A stretch of DNA of 64,000 bases from Auanema rhodensis (lineage: Eukaryota; Nematoda; Chromadorea; Rhabditida; Rhabditidae). The notes beneath the pieces are model-generated. The model saw only the letters and a list, made by a program, of their open reading frames with translations, made no database searches and was not told where the DNA came from. The DNA lies in contig OZ059899.1 in the NCBI GenBank assembly GCA_964057225.1, forward strand, positions 20,592,501 through 20,656,500. The letters are read 5' to 3'. Made by a program: the position numbers and the translations under genes. Positions 22,501 through 35,700 of the stretch are shown in pieces (position 1 is the first letter of the stretch; each line of letters starts with the position of its first letter).

Positions 22501-25500
22501 GGCAAAGACGATGGACAATGTTATTCAACGAAAAAATTAATTCTGCAGGGTGAAAATCGAGGATATAAGTGTGAACTTATATCAGTTGATATCTCGGTGC
22601 ATTTTTAAGCTAGCGCAAATCTGATAACACAGATCGACGCAGCTTAAAAATCCGCATCGAATGCACTATACTGCATTGAGAAACGCTTAATACAAAAGTT
22701 AGTTATGATCGTTTGAAAAATGATGCATTAGTGTATGTTGAGTTTCCATGTACACTCAACATTGCTTCCAAAAACATTTTGACAAAAATTTTTCCGAAAA
22801 ATTTCAAAATAATTTCGCAAAAAGTAGGTGTTTTTAGATTCCTTTTTTCAAGGCAAAGACGATGGACAATGTTATTCAACGAAAAAATTAATTCTGCAGG
22901 GTGAAAATCGAGGATATAAGTGTGAACTTATATCAGTTGATATCTCGGTGCATTTTTAAGCTAGCGCAAATCTGATAACACAGATCGACGCAGCTTAAAA
23001 ATCCGCATCGAATGCACTATACTACATTGAGAAACGCTTGATACAAAAATTAGGTATGATCGTTTGAAAAATGATGCATTAGTGTATATTGAGTTTCCAT
23101 GTACACTCAACATTGCTTCCAAAAACATTTTGACAAAAATTTTTCCGAAAAATTTCGAAATAAATTCGCAAAAAGTAGGTGTTTTTAGATTCCTTTTTTC
23201 AAGGCAAAGACGATGGACAATGTTATTCAACGAAAAAATTAATTCTGCAGGGTGAAAATCGAGGATATAAGTGTGAACTTATATCAGTTGATATCTCGGT
23301 GCATTTTTAAGCTAGCGCAAATCTGATAACACAGATCGACGCAGCTTAAAAATCCGCATCGAATGCACTATACTACATTGAGAAACGCTTGATACAAAAA
23401 TTAGGTATGATCGTTTGAAAAATGATGCATTAGTGTATATTGAGTTTCCATGTACACTCAACATAGCTTCCAAAAACATTTTGACAAAAATTTTTCCGAA
23501 AAATTTCGAAATAAATTCGCAAAAAGTAGGTGTTTTTAGATTCCTTTTTTCAAGGCAAAGACGATGGACAATGTTATTCAACGAAAAAATTAATTCTGCA
23601 GGGTGAAAATCGAGGATATAAGTGTGAACTTATATCAGTTGATATCTCGGTGCATTTTTAAGCTAGCGCAAATCTGATAACACAGATCGACGCAGCTTAA
23701 AAATCCGCATCGAATGCACTATACATCATTGAGAAACGTTTAATACAAAAATTAGTTATGATCGTTTGAAAAATGATGCATTAGTGTATATTGAGTTTCC
23801 ATGTACACTCAACATAGCTTCCAAAAACATTTTGACAAAAATTTTTCCGAAAAATTTCGAAATAAATTCGCAAAAAGTAGGTGTTTTTAGATTCCTTTTT
23901 TTAAGGCAAAGACGATGGACAATGTTATTCAACGAAAAAATTAATTCTGCAGGGTGAAAATCGAGGATATAAGTGTGAACTTATATCAGTTGATATCTCG
24001 GTGCATTTTTAAGCTAGCGCAAATCTGATAACACAGATCGACGCAGCTTAAAAATCCGCATCGAATGTACTATACTGCATTGAGAAACGCTTAATACAAA
24101 AGTTAGTTATGATCGTTTGAAAAATGATGCATTAGTGTATGTTGAGTTTCCATGTACACTCAAAATTGCTTCCAAAAACATTTTGACAAAAATTTTTCCG
24201 AAAAATTTTAAAATAATTTCGCAAAAAGTAGGTGTTTTTAGATTCCTTTTTTTCAAGGCAAAGACGATGGACAATGTTATTCAACGAAAAAATTAATTCT
24301 GCAGGGTGAAAATCGAGGATATAAGTGTGAACTTATATCAGTTGATATCTCGGTGAATTTTTAAGCTAGCGCAAATCTGATAACACAGATCGACGCAGCT
24401 TAAAAATCCGCATCGAATGCACTATACTACATTGAGAAACGCTTGATACAAAAATTAGGTATGATCGTTTGAAAAATGATGCATTAGTGTATATTGAGTT
24501 TCCATGTACACTCAACATAGCTTCCAAAAACATTTTGACAAAAATTTTTCCGAAAAATTTCGAAATAAATTCGCAAAAAGTAGGTGTTTTTAGATTCCTT
24601 TTTTCAAGGCAAAGACGATGGACAATGTTATTCAACGAAAAAATTAATTCTGCAGGGTGAAAATCGAGGATATAAGTGTGAACTTATATCAGTTGATATC
24701 TCGGTGCATTTTTAAGCTAGCGCAAATCTGATAACACAGATCGACGCAGCTTAAAAATCCGCATCGAATGCACTATACATCATTGAGAAACATTTAATAC
24801 AAAAATTAGTTATGATCGTTTGAAAAATGATGCATTAGTGTATATTGAGATTCCATGTACACTCAACATAGCTTCCAAAAACATTTTGACAAAAATTTTT
24901 CCGAAAAATTTCGAAATAAATTCGCAAAAAGTAGATGTTTTTAGATTCCTTTTTTCAAGGCAAAGACGATGGACAATGTTATTCAACGAAAAAATTAATT
25001 CTGCAGGGTGAAAATCGAGGATATAAGTGTGAACTTATATCAGTTGATATCTCGGTGCATTTTTAAGCTAGCGCAAATCTGATAACACAGATCGACGCAG
25101 CTTAAAAATCCGCATCGAATGCACTATACTACATTGAGAAACGCTTGATACAAAAATTAGGTATGATCGTTTGAAAAATGATGCATTAGTGTATATTGAG
25201 TTTCCATGTACACTCAACATAGCTTCCAAAAACATTTTGACAAAAATTTTTCCGAAAAATTTCGAAATAAATTCGCAAAAAGTAGATGTTTTTAGATTCC
25301 TTTTTTCAAGGCAAAGACGATGGACAATGTTATTCAACGAAAAAATTAATTCTGCAGGGTGAAAATCGAGGATATAAGTGTGAACTTATATCAGTTGATA
25401 TCTCGGTGCATTTTTAAGCTAGCGCAAATCTGATAACACAGATCGACGCAGCTTAAAAATCCGCATCGAATGCACTATACTGCATTGAGAAACGCTTAAT

Positions 25501-28500
25501 ACAAAAGTTAGTTATGATCGTTTGAAAAATGATGCATTACTGTAAGTTGAGTTTCCATGTACACTCAACATTGCTTCCAAAAACATTTTGACAAAAATTT
25601 TTCCGAAAAATTTCAAAATAATTTCGCGAAAAGTAGATGTTTTTAGATTCCTTTTTTCAAGGCAAAGACGATGGACAATGTTATTCAACGAAAAAATTAA
25701 TTCTGCAGGGTGAAAATCGAGGATATAAGTGTGAACTTATATCAGTTGATATCTCGGTGCATTTTTAAGCTAGCGCAAATCTGATAACACAGATCGACGC
25801 AGCTTAAAAATCCGCATCGAATGCACTATACTGCATTGAGAAACGCTTAATACAAAAGTTAGTTATGATCGTTTGAAAAATGATGCATTAGTGTATGTTG
25901 AGTTTCCATGTACACTCAACATTGCTTCCAAAAACATTTTGACAAAAATTTTTCCGAAAAATTTCAAAATAATTTCGCAAAAAGTAGGTGTTTTTAGATT
26001 CCTTTTTTCAAGGCAAAGACGATGGACAATGTTATTCAACGAAAAAATTAATTCTGCAGGGTGAAAATCGAGGATATAAGTGTGAACTTATATCAGTTGA
26101 TATCTCGGTGCATTTTTAAGCTAGCGCAAATCTGATAACACAGATCGACGCAGCTTAAAAATCCGCATCGAATGCACTATACTGCATTGAGAAACGCTTA
26201 ATACAAAAGTTAGTTATGATCGTTTGAAAAATGATGCATTACTGTAAGTTGAGTTTCCATGTACACTCAACATTGCTTCCAAAAACATTTTGACAAAAAT
26301 TTTTCCGAAAAATTTCAAAATAATTTCGCGAAAAGTAGATGTTTTTAGATTCCTTTTTTCAAGGCAAAGACGATGGACAATGTTATTCAACGAAAAAATT
26401 AATTCTGCAGGGTGAAAATCGAGGATATAAGTGTGAACTTATATCAGTTGATATCTCGGTGCATTTTTAAGCTAGCGCAAATCTGATAACACAGATCGAC
26501 GCAGCTTAAAAATCCGCATCGAATGCACTATACTGCATTGAGAAACGCTTAATACAAAAGTTAGTTATGATCGTTTGAAAAATGATGCATTAGTGTATGT
26601 TGAGTTTCCATGTACACTCAACATTGCTTCCAAAAACATTTTGACAAAAATTTTTCCGAAAAATTTCAAAATAATTTCGCAAAAAGTAGGTGTTTTTAGA
26701 TTCCTTTTTTCAAGGCAAAGACGATGGACAATGTTATTCAACGAAAAAATTAATTCTGCAGGGTGAAAATCGAGGATATAAGTGTGAACTTATATCAGTT
26801 GATATCTCGGTGCATTTTTAAGCTAGCGCAAATCTGATAACACAGATCGACGCAGCTTAAAAATCCGCATCGAATGCACTATACTGCATTGAGAAACGCT
26901 TAATACAAAAGTTAGTTATGATCGTTTGAAAAATGATGCATTACTGTAAGTTGAGTTTCCATGTACACTCAACATTGCTTCCAAAAACATTTTGACAAAA
27001 ATTTTTCCGAAAAATTTCAAAATAATTTCGCGAAAAGTAGATGTTTTTAGATTCCTTTTTTCAAGGCAAAGACGATGGACAATGTTATTCAACGAAAAAA
27101 TTAATTCTGCAGGGTGAAAATCGAGGATATAAGTGTGAACTTATATCAGTTGATATCTCGGTGCATTTTTAAGCTAGCGCAAATCTGATAACACAGATCG
27201 ACGCAGCTTAAAAATCCGCATCGAATGCACTATACTGCATTGAGAAACGCTTAATACAAAAGTTAGTTATGATCGTTTGAAAAATGATGCATTAGTGTAT
27301 GTTGAGTTTCCATGTACACTCAACATTGCTTCCAAAAACATTTTGACAAAAATTTTTCCGAAAAATTTCAAAATAATTTCGCAAAAAGTAGGTGTTTTTA
27401 GATTCCTTTTTTCAAGGCAAAGACGATGGACAATGTTATTCAACGAAAAAATTAATTCTGCAGGGTGAAAATCGAGGATATAAGTGTGAACTTATATCAG
27501 TTGATATCTCGGTGCATTTTTAAGCTAGCGCAAATCTGATAACACAGATCGACGCAGCTTAAAAATCCGCATCGAATGCACTATACATCATTGAAAAACA
27601 TTTAATACAAAAATTAGTTATGATCGTTTGAAAAATGATGCATTAGTGTATATTGAGATTCCATGTACACTCAACATAGCTTCCAAAAACATTTTGACAA
27701 AAATTTTTCCGAAAAATTTCAAGATAAATTCGCAAAAAGTAGATGTTTTTAGATTCCTTTTTTCAAGGCAAAGACGATGGACAATGTTATTCAACGAAAA
27801 AATTAATTCTGCAGGGTGAAAATCGAGGATATAAGTGTGAACTTATATCAGTTGATATCTCGGTGCATTTTTAAGCTAGCGCAAATCTGATAACACAGAT
27901 CGACGCTGCTTAAAAATTCGCATCGAATGCACTATACTACATTGAGAAACGCTTGATACAAAAATTAGGTATGATCGTTTGAAAAATGATGCATTAGTGT
28001 ATGTTGAGTTTCCATGTACACTCAACATAGCTTCCAAAAACATTTTGACAAAACTTTTTCCGAAAAATTTCGAAATAAATTCGCAAAAAGTAGATGTTTT
28101 TAGATTCCTTTTTTCAAGGCAAAGACGATGGACAATGTTATTCATCGAAAAAATTAATTCTGCAGGGTGAAAATCGAGGATATAAGTGTGAACTTATATC
28201 AGTTGATATCTCGGTGCATTTTTAAGCTAGCGCAAATCTGATAACACAGATCGACGCAGCTTAAAAATCCGCATCGAATGCATTATACTACATTGAGAAA
28301 CGCTTAATACAAAAATTAGTTATGATCGTTTGAAAAATGATGCATTAGTGTATGTTGAGTTTCCATGTACACTCAACATTGCTTCCAAAAACATTTTGAC
28401 AAAAATGTTTCCGAAAAATTTCAAAATAATTTCGCGAAAAGTAGATGTTTTTAGATTCCTTTTTTCAAGGCAAAGACGATGGACAATGTTATTCAACGAA

Positions 28501-29733
28501 AAAATTATTTCTGCAGGGTGAAAATCGAGGATATAAGTGTGAACTTATATCAGTTGATATCTCGGTGCATTTTTAAGCTAGCGCAAATCTGATAACACAG
28601 ATCGACGCAGCTTAAAAATCCGCATCGAATGCACTATACTACATTGAGAAACGCTTAATACAAAAATTAGTTATGATCGTTTGAAAAAAGATGCATTAGT
28701 GTATGTTGAGTTTCCATGTACACTCAACATTGCTTCCAAAAACATTTTGACAAAAATTTTTCCGAAAAATTTCAAAATAATTTCGCGAAAAGTAGATGTT
28801 TTTAGATTCCTTTTTTCATGGCAAAGACGATGGACAAAGTTATTCAACGAAAAAATTAATTCTGCAGGGTGAAAATCGAGGATATAAGTGTGAACTTATA
28901 TCAGTTGATATCTCGGTGCATTTTTAAGCTAGCGCAAATCTGATAACACAGATCGACGCAGCTTAAAAATCCGCATCGAATGCACTATACTACATTGAGA
29001 AACGCTTGATACAAAAATTAGTTATGATCGTTTGAAAAAAGATGCATTAGTGTATGTTGAGTTTCCATGTACACTCAACATTGCTTCCAAAAACATTTTG
29101 ACAAAAATTTTTCCAAAAAATTTCAAAATAATTTCGCAAAAAGTAAAAGTTTTTAGATTCCTTTTTCCAAGGCAAAGACGATGGACAATGTTATTCAACG
29201 AAAAAATTAATTCTGCATGGTGAAAATCGAGGATATAAGTGTGAACTTATATCAGTTGATATCTCGGTGCATTTTTAAGCTAGCGCAAATCTGATAACAC
29301 AGATCGACGCAGCTTAAAAATCCGCATCGAATGCACTATACTACATTGAAAAACGCTTGATACAAAAATTAGGTATGATCGTTTGAAAAAAGATGCATTA
29401 GTGTATGTTGAGTTTCCATGTACACTCAACATTGCTTCCAAAAACATTTTTACAAAAATTTTTCCGAAGAATTTCGAAATAATTTCGCAAAAAGTAGATG
29501 TTTTTAGATTCCTTTTTTCAAGGCAAAGACGATGGACATTGTTATTCAACGAAAAAATTGATTCTGCAGGGTGAAAATCGAGGATATAAGTGTGAACTTA
29601 TATCAGTTGATATCTCGGTGCATTTTTAAGCTAGCGCAAATCTGATAACACAGATCGACGCAGCCTAAAAATCCGCATCGAATGCACTATACTATATTAA
29701 AAAACGCTTAATACAAAAATTAGTTATGATCGT
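19554..29733 (+). repeat. 10-kb higher-order repeat, copy II
   Basis: Twenty-nine monomers run H, G, H, G, H, E', J, K, G, H, D', D, C, B, D, E, F, G, H, G, H, G, H, E', J, L, M, N, O. They repeat copy I with one additional H (25873). Private changes here include AAAACTTTTTCC near 28052 in the J monomer and TTTCGCGAAAAG instead of TTTCGCAAAAAG in the M monomer (28681). After 29733 the sequence continues into Q, R and S monomers, whereas copy I jumps back to left-type sequence. Confidence 0.9.
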
Positions 29734-31839
29734 TTGAAAAAAGATGCATTAGTGTATGTTGAGTTTCCATGTACACTCAACATTGCTTCCAAAAACATTT
29801 TGACAAAAATTTTTCCGAAAAATTTCAGAATAATTTCGCAAAAAGTAGATGTTTTTAGATTCCTTCTTTTAAGGCAAAGACGATGGACAATGTTATTCAA
29901 CGAAAAAATTAATTCTGCAGGGTGAAAATCGAGGATATAAGTGTGAACTTATATCAGTTGATATCTCGGTGCATTTTTAAGCTAGCGCAAATCTGATAAC
30001 ACAGATCGACGCAGCTTAAAAATCCGCATCGAATGCACTATACTACATTGAGAAACGCTTAATACAAAAATTAGTTATGATCGTTTGAAAAAAGATGCAT
30101 TAGTGTATGTTGAGTTTCCATGTACACTCAACATTGCTTCCAAAAACATTTTGACAAAAATTTTTCCGAAAAATTTCAAAATAATTTCGCAAAAAGTAGA
30201 TGTTTTTAGATTCCTTTTTTCACGGCAAAGACGATGGACAAAGTTATTCAACGAAAAAATTAATTCTGCAGGGTGAAAATCGAGGATATAAGTGTGAACT
30301 TATATCAGTTGATATCTCGGTGCATTTTTAAGCTAGCGCAAATCTGATAACACAGATCGACGCAGCTTAAAAATCCGCATCGAATGCACTATACTACATT
30401 GAGAAACGCTTAATACAAAAATTAGTTATGATCGTTTGAAAAATGATGCATTAGTGTATGTTGAGTTTCCATATACACTCAACATAGCTTCCAAAAACAT
30501 TTTGACAAAAATTTTTCCGAAAAATTTCGAAAAAATTTCGCAAAAAGTAGATGTTTTTAGATTCCTTTTTTCACGGCAAAGACGATGGACAAAGTTATTC
30601 AACGAAAAAATTAATTCTGCAGGGTGAAAATCGAGGATATAAGTGTGAACTTATATCAGTTGATATCTCGGTGCATTTTTAAGCTAGCGCAAATCTGATA
30701 ACACAGATCGACGCAGCTTAAAAATCCGCATCGAATGCATTATACTACATTGAGAAACGCTTAATACAAAACTTAGTTATGATCGTTTGAAAAATGATGC
30801 ATTAGTGTATGTTGAGTTTCCATGTACACTCAACATAGCTTCCAAAAACATTTTGACAAAAATTTTTCCGAAAAATTTCGAAAAAATTTCGCAAAAAGTA
30901 GATGTTTTTAGATTCCTTTTTTCAAGGCAAAGACGATGGACAATGTTATTCAACGAAAAAATTATTTCTGCAGGGTGAAAATCGAGGATATAAGTGTGAA
31001 CTTATATCAGTTGATATCTCGGTGCATTTTTAAGCTAACTCAAATCTGATAACACAGATCGACGCAGCTTAAAAATCCGCATCGAATGCACTATACTACA
31101 TTGAGAAACGCTTAATACAAAAATTAGTTATGATCGTTTGAAAAAAGATGCATTAGTGTATGTTGAGTTTCCATGTACACTCAACATAGCTTCCAAAAAC
31201 ATTTTGACAAAAATTTTTCCGAAAAATTTCGAAAAAATTTCGCAAAAAGTAGATGTTTTTAGATTCCTTTTTTCAAGGCAAAGACGATGGACAATGTTAT
31301 TCAACGAAAAAATTATTTCTGCAGGGTGAAAATCGAGGATATAAGTGTGAACTTATATCAGTTAATATCTCGGTGCATTTTTAAGCTAGCGCAAATCTGA
31401 TAACACAGATCGACGCAGCTTAAAAATCCGCATCGAATGCATTATACTACATTGAGAAACGCTTAATACAAAAATTAGTTATGATCGTTTGAAAAAAGAT
31501 GCATTAGTGTATGTTGAGTTTCCATGTACACTCAACATTGCTTCCAAAAACATTTTGACAAAAATTTTTCCGAAAAATTTCAAAATAATTTCGCAAAAAG
31601 TAGATGTTTTTAGATTCCTTTTTTCAAGGCAAAGACGATGGACAATGTTATTCAACGAAAAAATTATTTCTGCAGGGTGAAAATCGAGGATATAAGTGTG
31701 AACTTATATCAGTTGATATCTCGGTGCATTTTTAAGCTAGCGCAAATCTGATAACACAGATCGACGCAGCTTAAAAATCCGCATCGAATGCACTATACTG
31801 CATTGAGAAACGCTTAATACAAAAGTTAGTTATGATCGT
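29032..31839 (+). repeat. Eight-monomer right-type block, copy 1
   Basis: Monomers at 29032 (N), 29383 (O), 29734 (Q), 30085 (R), 30436 (S, with CCATATACACTC), 30787 (T), 31138 (U) and 31489 (V) recur in the same order 3861 bases later, exactly eleven monomers on. Private changes include TTCCGAAGAATTTCG near 29464 and CAGTTAATATC near 31361. The block is preceded by L (28330) and M (28681). Confidence 0.9.
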
Positions 31840-32892
31840 TTGAAAAATGATGCATTAGTGTATGTTGAGTTTCCATGTACACTCAACATTGCTTCCAAAA
31901 ACATTTTGACAAAAATTTTTCCGAAAAATTTTATAATAATTTCGCGAAGAGTAGGTGTTTTTAGATTCCTTTTTTCAAGGCAAAGACGATGGACAATGTT
32001 ATTCAACGAAAAAATTTATTCTGCAGGGTGAAAATCGAGGATATAAGTGTGAACTTATATCAGTTGATATCTCGGTGCATTTTTAAGCTAGCGCAAATCT
32101 GATAACACAGATCGACGCAGCTTAAAAATCCGCATCGAATGCACTATACTACATTGAGAAACGCTTGATACAAAAATTAGGTATGATCGTTTGAAAAATG
32201 ATGCATTAGTGTATGTTGAGTTTCCATGTACACTCAACATTGCTTCCAAAAACATTTTGACAAAAATTTTTCCGAAAAATTTCGAAAAAATTTCGCGAAA
32301 AGTAGATGTTTTTAGATTCCTTTTTTCAAGGCAAAGACGATGGACAATGTTATTCAACGAAAAAATTAATTCTGCAGGGTGAAAATCGAGGATATAAATG
32401 TGAACTTATATCAGTTGATATCTCGGTGCATTTTTAAGCTAGCGCAAATCTGATAACACAGATCGACGCAGCTTAAAAATCCGCATCGAATGCACTATAC
32501 TGCATTGAGAAACGCTTAATACAAAAGTTAGTTATGATCGTTTGAAAAATGATGCATTAGTGTATGTTGAGTTTCCATGTACACTCAACATTGCTTCCAA
32601 AAACATTTTGACAAAAATTTTTCCGAAAAATTTCGAAATAAATTCGCAAAAAGTAGATGTTTTTAGATTCCTTTTTTCGAGGCAAAGACGATGGACAATG
32701 TTATTCAACGAAAAAATTAATTCTGCAGGGTGAAAATCGAGGATATAAGTGTGAACTTATATCAGTTGATATCTCGGTGCATTTTTAAGCTAGCGCAAAT
32801 CTGATAACACAGATCGACGCAGCTTAAAAATCCGCATCGAATGCACTATACTACATTGAGAAACGCTTGATACAAAAATTAGTTATGATCGT
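31840..32892 (+). repeat. Three spacer monomers between the eight-monomer blocks
   Basis: The first (31840) is a singleton with TTTTATAATAATTTCGC, GAAGAGTAGG and AAAATTTATTC. The second (32191) has TTTCGAAAAAATTTCGCG and is the closest relative of 36052 and 52198. The third (32542) has AAATTCGC and CTTTTTTCGAGG, combining left-type and right-type markers. They are the only monomers in this stretch without a partner at the 3861-base offset. Confidence 0.8.
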
Positions 32893-35700
32893 TTGAAAAA
32901 AGATGCATTAGTGTATGTTGAGTTTCCATGTACACTCAACATTGCTTCCAAAAACATTTTGACAAAAATTTTTCCAAAAAATTTCAAAATAATTTCGCAA
33001 AAAGTAAAAGTTTTTAGATTCCTTTTTCCAAGGCAAAGACGATGGACAATGTTATTCAACGAAAAAATTAATTCTGCATGGTGAAAATCGAGGATATAAG
33101 TGTGAACTTATATCAGTTGATATCTCGGTGCATTTTTAAGCTAGCGCAAATCTGATAACACAGATCGACGCAGCTTAAAAATCCGCATCGAATGCACTAT
33201 ACTACATTGAAAAACGCTTGATACAAAAATTAGGTATGATCGTTTGAAAAAAGATGCATTAGTGTATGTTGAGTTTCCATGTACACTCAACATTGCTTCC
33301 AAAAACATTTTTACAAAAATTTTTCCGAAAAATTTCGAAATAATTTCGCAAAAAGTAGATGTTTTTAGATTCCTTTTTTCAAGGCAAAGACGATGGACAT
33401 TGTTATTCAACGAAAAAATTGATTCTGCAGGGTGAAAATCGAGGATATAAGTGTGAACTTATATCAGTTGATATCTCGGTGCATTTTTAAGCTAGCGCAA
33501 ATCTGATAACACAGATCGACGCAGCCTAAAAATCCGCATCGAATGCACTATACTATATTAAAAAACGCTTAATACAAAAATTAGTTATGATCGTTTGAAA
33601 AAAGATGCATTAGTGTATGTTGAGTTTCCATGTACACTCAACATTGCTTCCAAAAACATTTTGACAAAAATTTTTCCGAAAAATTTCAGAATAATTTCGC
33701 AAAAAGTAGATGTTTTTAGATTCCTTCTTTTAAGGCAAAGACGATGGACAATGTTATTCAACGAAAAAATTAATTCTGCAGGGTGAAAATCGAGGATATA
33801 AGTGTGAACTTATATCAGTTGATATCTCGGTGCATTTTTAAGCTAGCGCAAATCTGATAACACAGATCGACGCAGCTTAAAAATCCGCATCGAATGCACT
33901 ATACTACATTGAGAAACGCTTAATACAAAAATTAGTTATGATCGTTTGAAAAAAGATGCATTAGTGTATGTTGAGTTTCCATGTACACTCAACATTGCTT
34001 CCAAAAACATTTTGACAAAAATTTTTCCGAAAAATTTCAAAATAATTTCGCAAAAAGTAGATGTTTTTAGATTCCTTTTTTCACGGCAAAGACGATGGAC
34101 AAAGTTATTCAACGAAAAAATTAATTCTGCAGGGTGAAAATCGAGGATATAAGTGTGAACTTATATCAGTTGATATCTCGGTGCATTTTTAAGCTAGCGC
34201 AAATCTGATAACACAGATCGACGCAGCTTAAAAATCCGCATCGAAAGCACTATACAACATTGAGAAACGCTTAATACAAAAGTTAGTTATGATCGTTTGA
34301 AAAATGATGCATTAGTGTATGTTGAGTTTCCATATACACTCAACATAGCTTCCAAAAACATTTTGACAAAAATTTTTCCGAAAAATTTCGAAAAAATTTC
34401 GCAAAAAGTAGATGTTTTTAGATTCCTTTTTTCACGGCAAAGACGATGGACAAAGTTATTCAACGAAAAAATTAATTCTGCAGGGTGAAAATCGAGGATA
34501 TAAGTGTGAACTTATATCAGTTGATATCTCGGTGCATTTTTAAGCTAGCGCAAATCTGATAACACAGATCGACGCAGCTTAAAAATCCGCATCGAATGCA
34601 TTATACTACATTGAGAAACGCTTAATACAAAACTTAGTTATGATCGTTTGAAAAATGATGCATTAGTGTATGTTGAGTTTCCATGTACACTCAACATAGC
34701 TTCCAAAAACATTTTGACAAAAATTTTTCCGAAAAATTTCGAAAAAATTTCGCAAAAAGTAGATGTTTTTAGATTCCTTTTTTCAAGGCAAAGACGATGG
34801 ACAATGTTATTCAACGAAAAAATTATTTCTGCAGGGTGAAAATCGAGGATATAATTGTGAACTTATATCAGTTGATATCTCGGTGCATTTTTAAGCTAAC
34901 TCAAATCTGATAACACAGATCGACGCAGCTTAAAAATCCGCATCGAATGCACTATACTACATTGAGAAACGCTTAATACAAAAATTAGTTATGATCGTTT
35001 GAAAAAAGATGCATTAGTGTATGTTGAGTTTCCATGTACACTCAACATAGCTTCCAAAAACATTTTGACAAAAATTTTTCCGAAAAATTTCGAAAAAATT
35101 TCGCAAAAAGTAGATGTTTTTAGATTCCTTTTTTCAAGGCAAAGACGATGGACAATGTTATTCAACGAAAAAATTATTTCTGCAGGGTGAAAATCGAGGA
35201 TATAAGTGTGAACTTATATCAGTTGATATCTCGGTGCATTTTTAAACTAGCGCAAATCTGATAACACAGATCGACGCAGCTTAAAAATCCGCATCGAATG
35301 CATTATACTACATTGAGAAACGCTTAATACATAAATTAGTTATGATCGTTTGAAAAAAGATGCATTAGTGTATGTTGAGTTTCCATGTACACTCAACATT
35401 GCTTCCAAAAACATTTTGACAAAAATTTTTCCGAAAAATTTCAAAATAATTTCGCAAAAAGTAGATGTTTTTAGATTCCTTTTTTCAAGGCAAAGACGAT
35501 GGACAATGTTATTCAACGAAAAAATTATTTCTGCAGGGTGAAAATCGAGGATATAAGTGTGAACTTATATCAGTTGATATCTCGGTGCATTTTTAAGCTA
35601 GCGCAAATCTGATAACACAGATCGACGCAGCTTAAAAATCCGCATCGAATGCATTATACTACATTGAGAAACGCGTGATACAAAACTTAGTTATGATCGT
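32893..35700 (+). repeat. Eight-monomer right-type block, copy 2
   Basis: The order N, O, Q, R, S, T, U, V matches 29032-31839. Copy-specific changes include CGAAAGCAC and ATACAACATTG near 34243-34260, ATAATTGTG near 34853 and AAACTAGCGC near 35245. The ATAATTGTG form is one step from ATAAGTGTG and one step from ATAATGGTG, which dominates the FF monomers further right, so it looks like a surviving intermediate. Confidence 0.9.
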
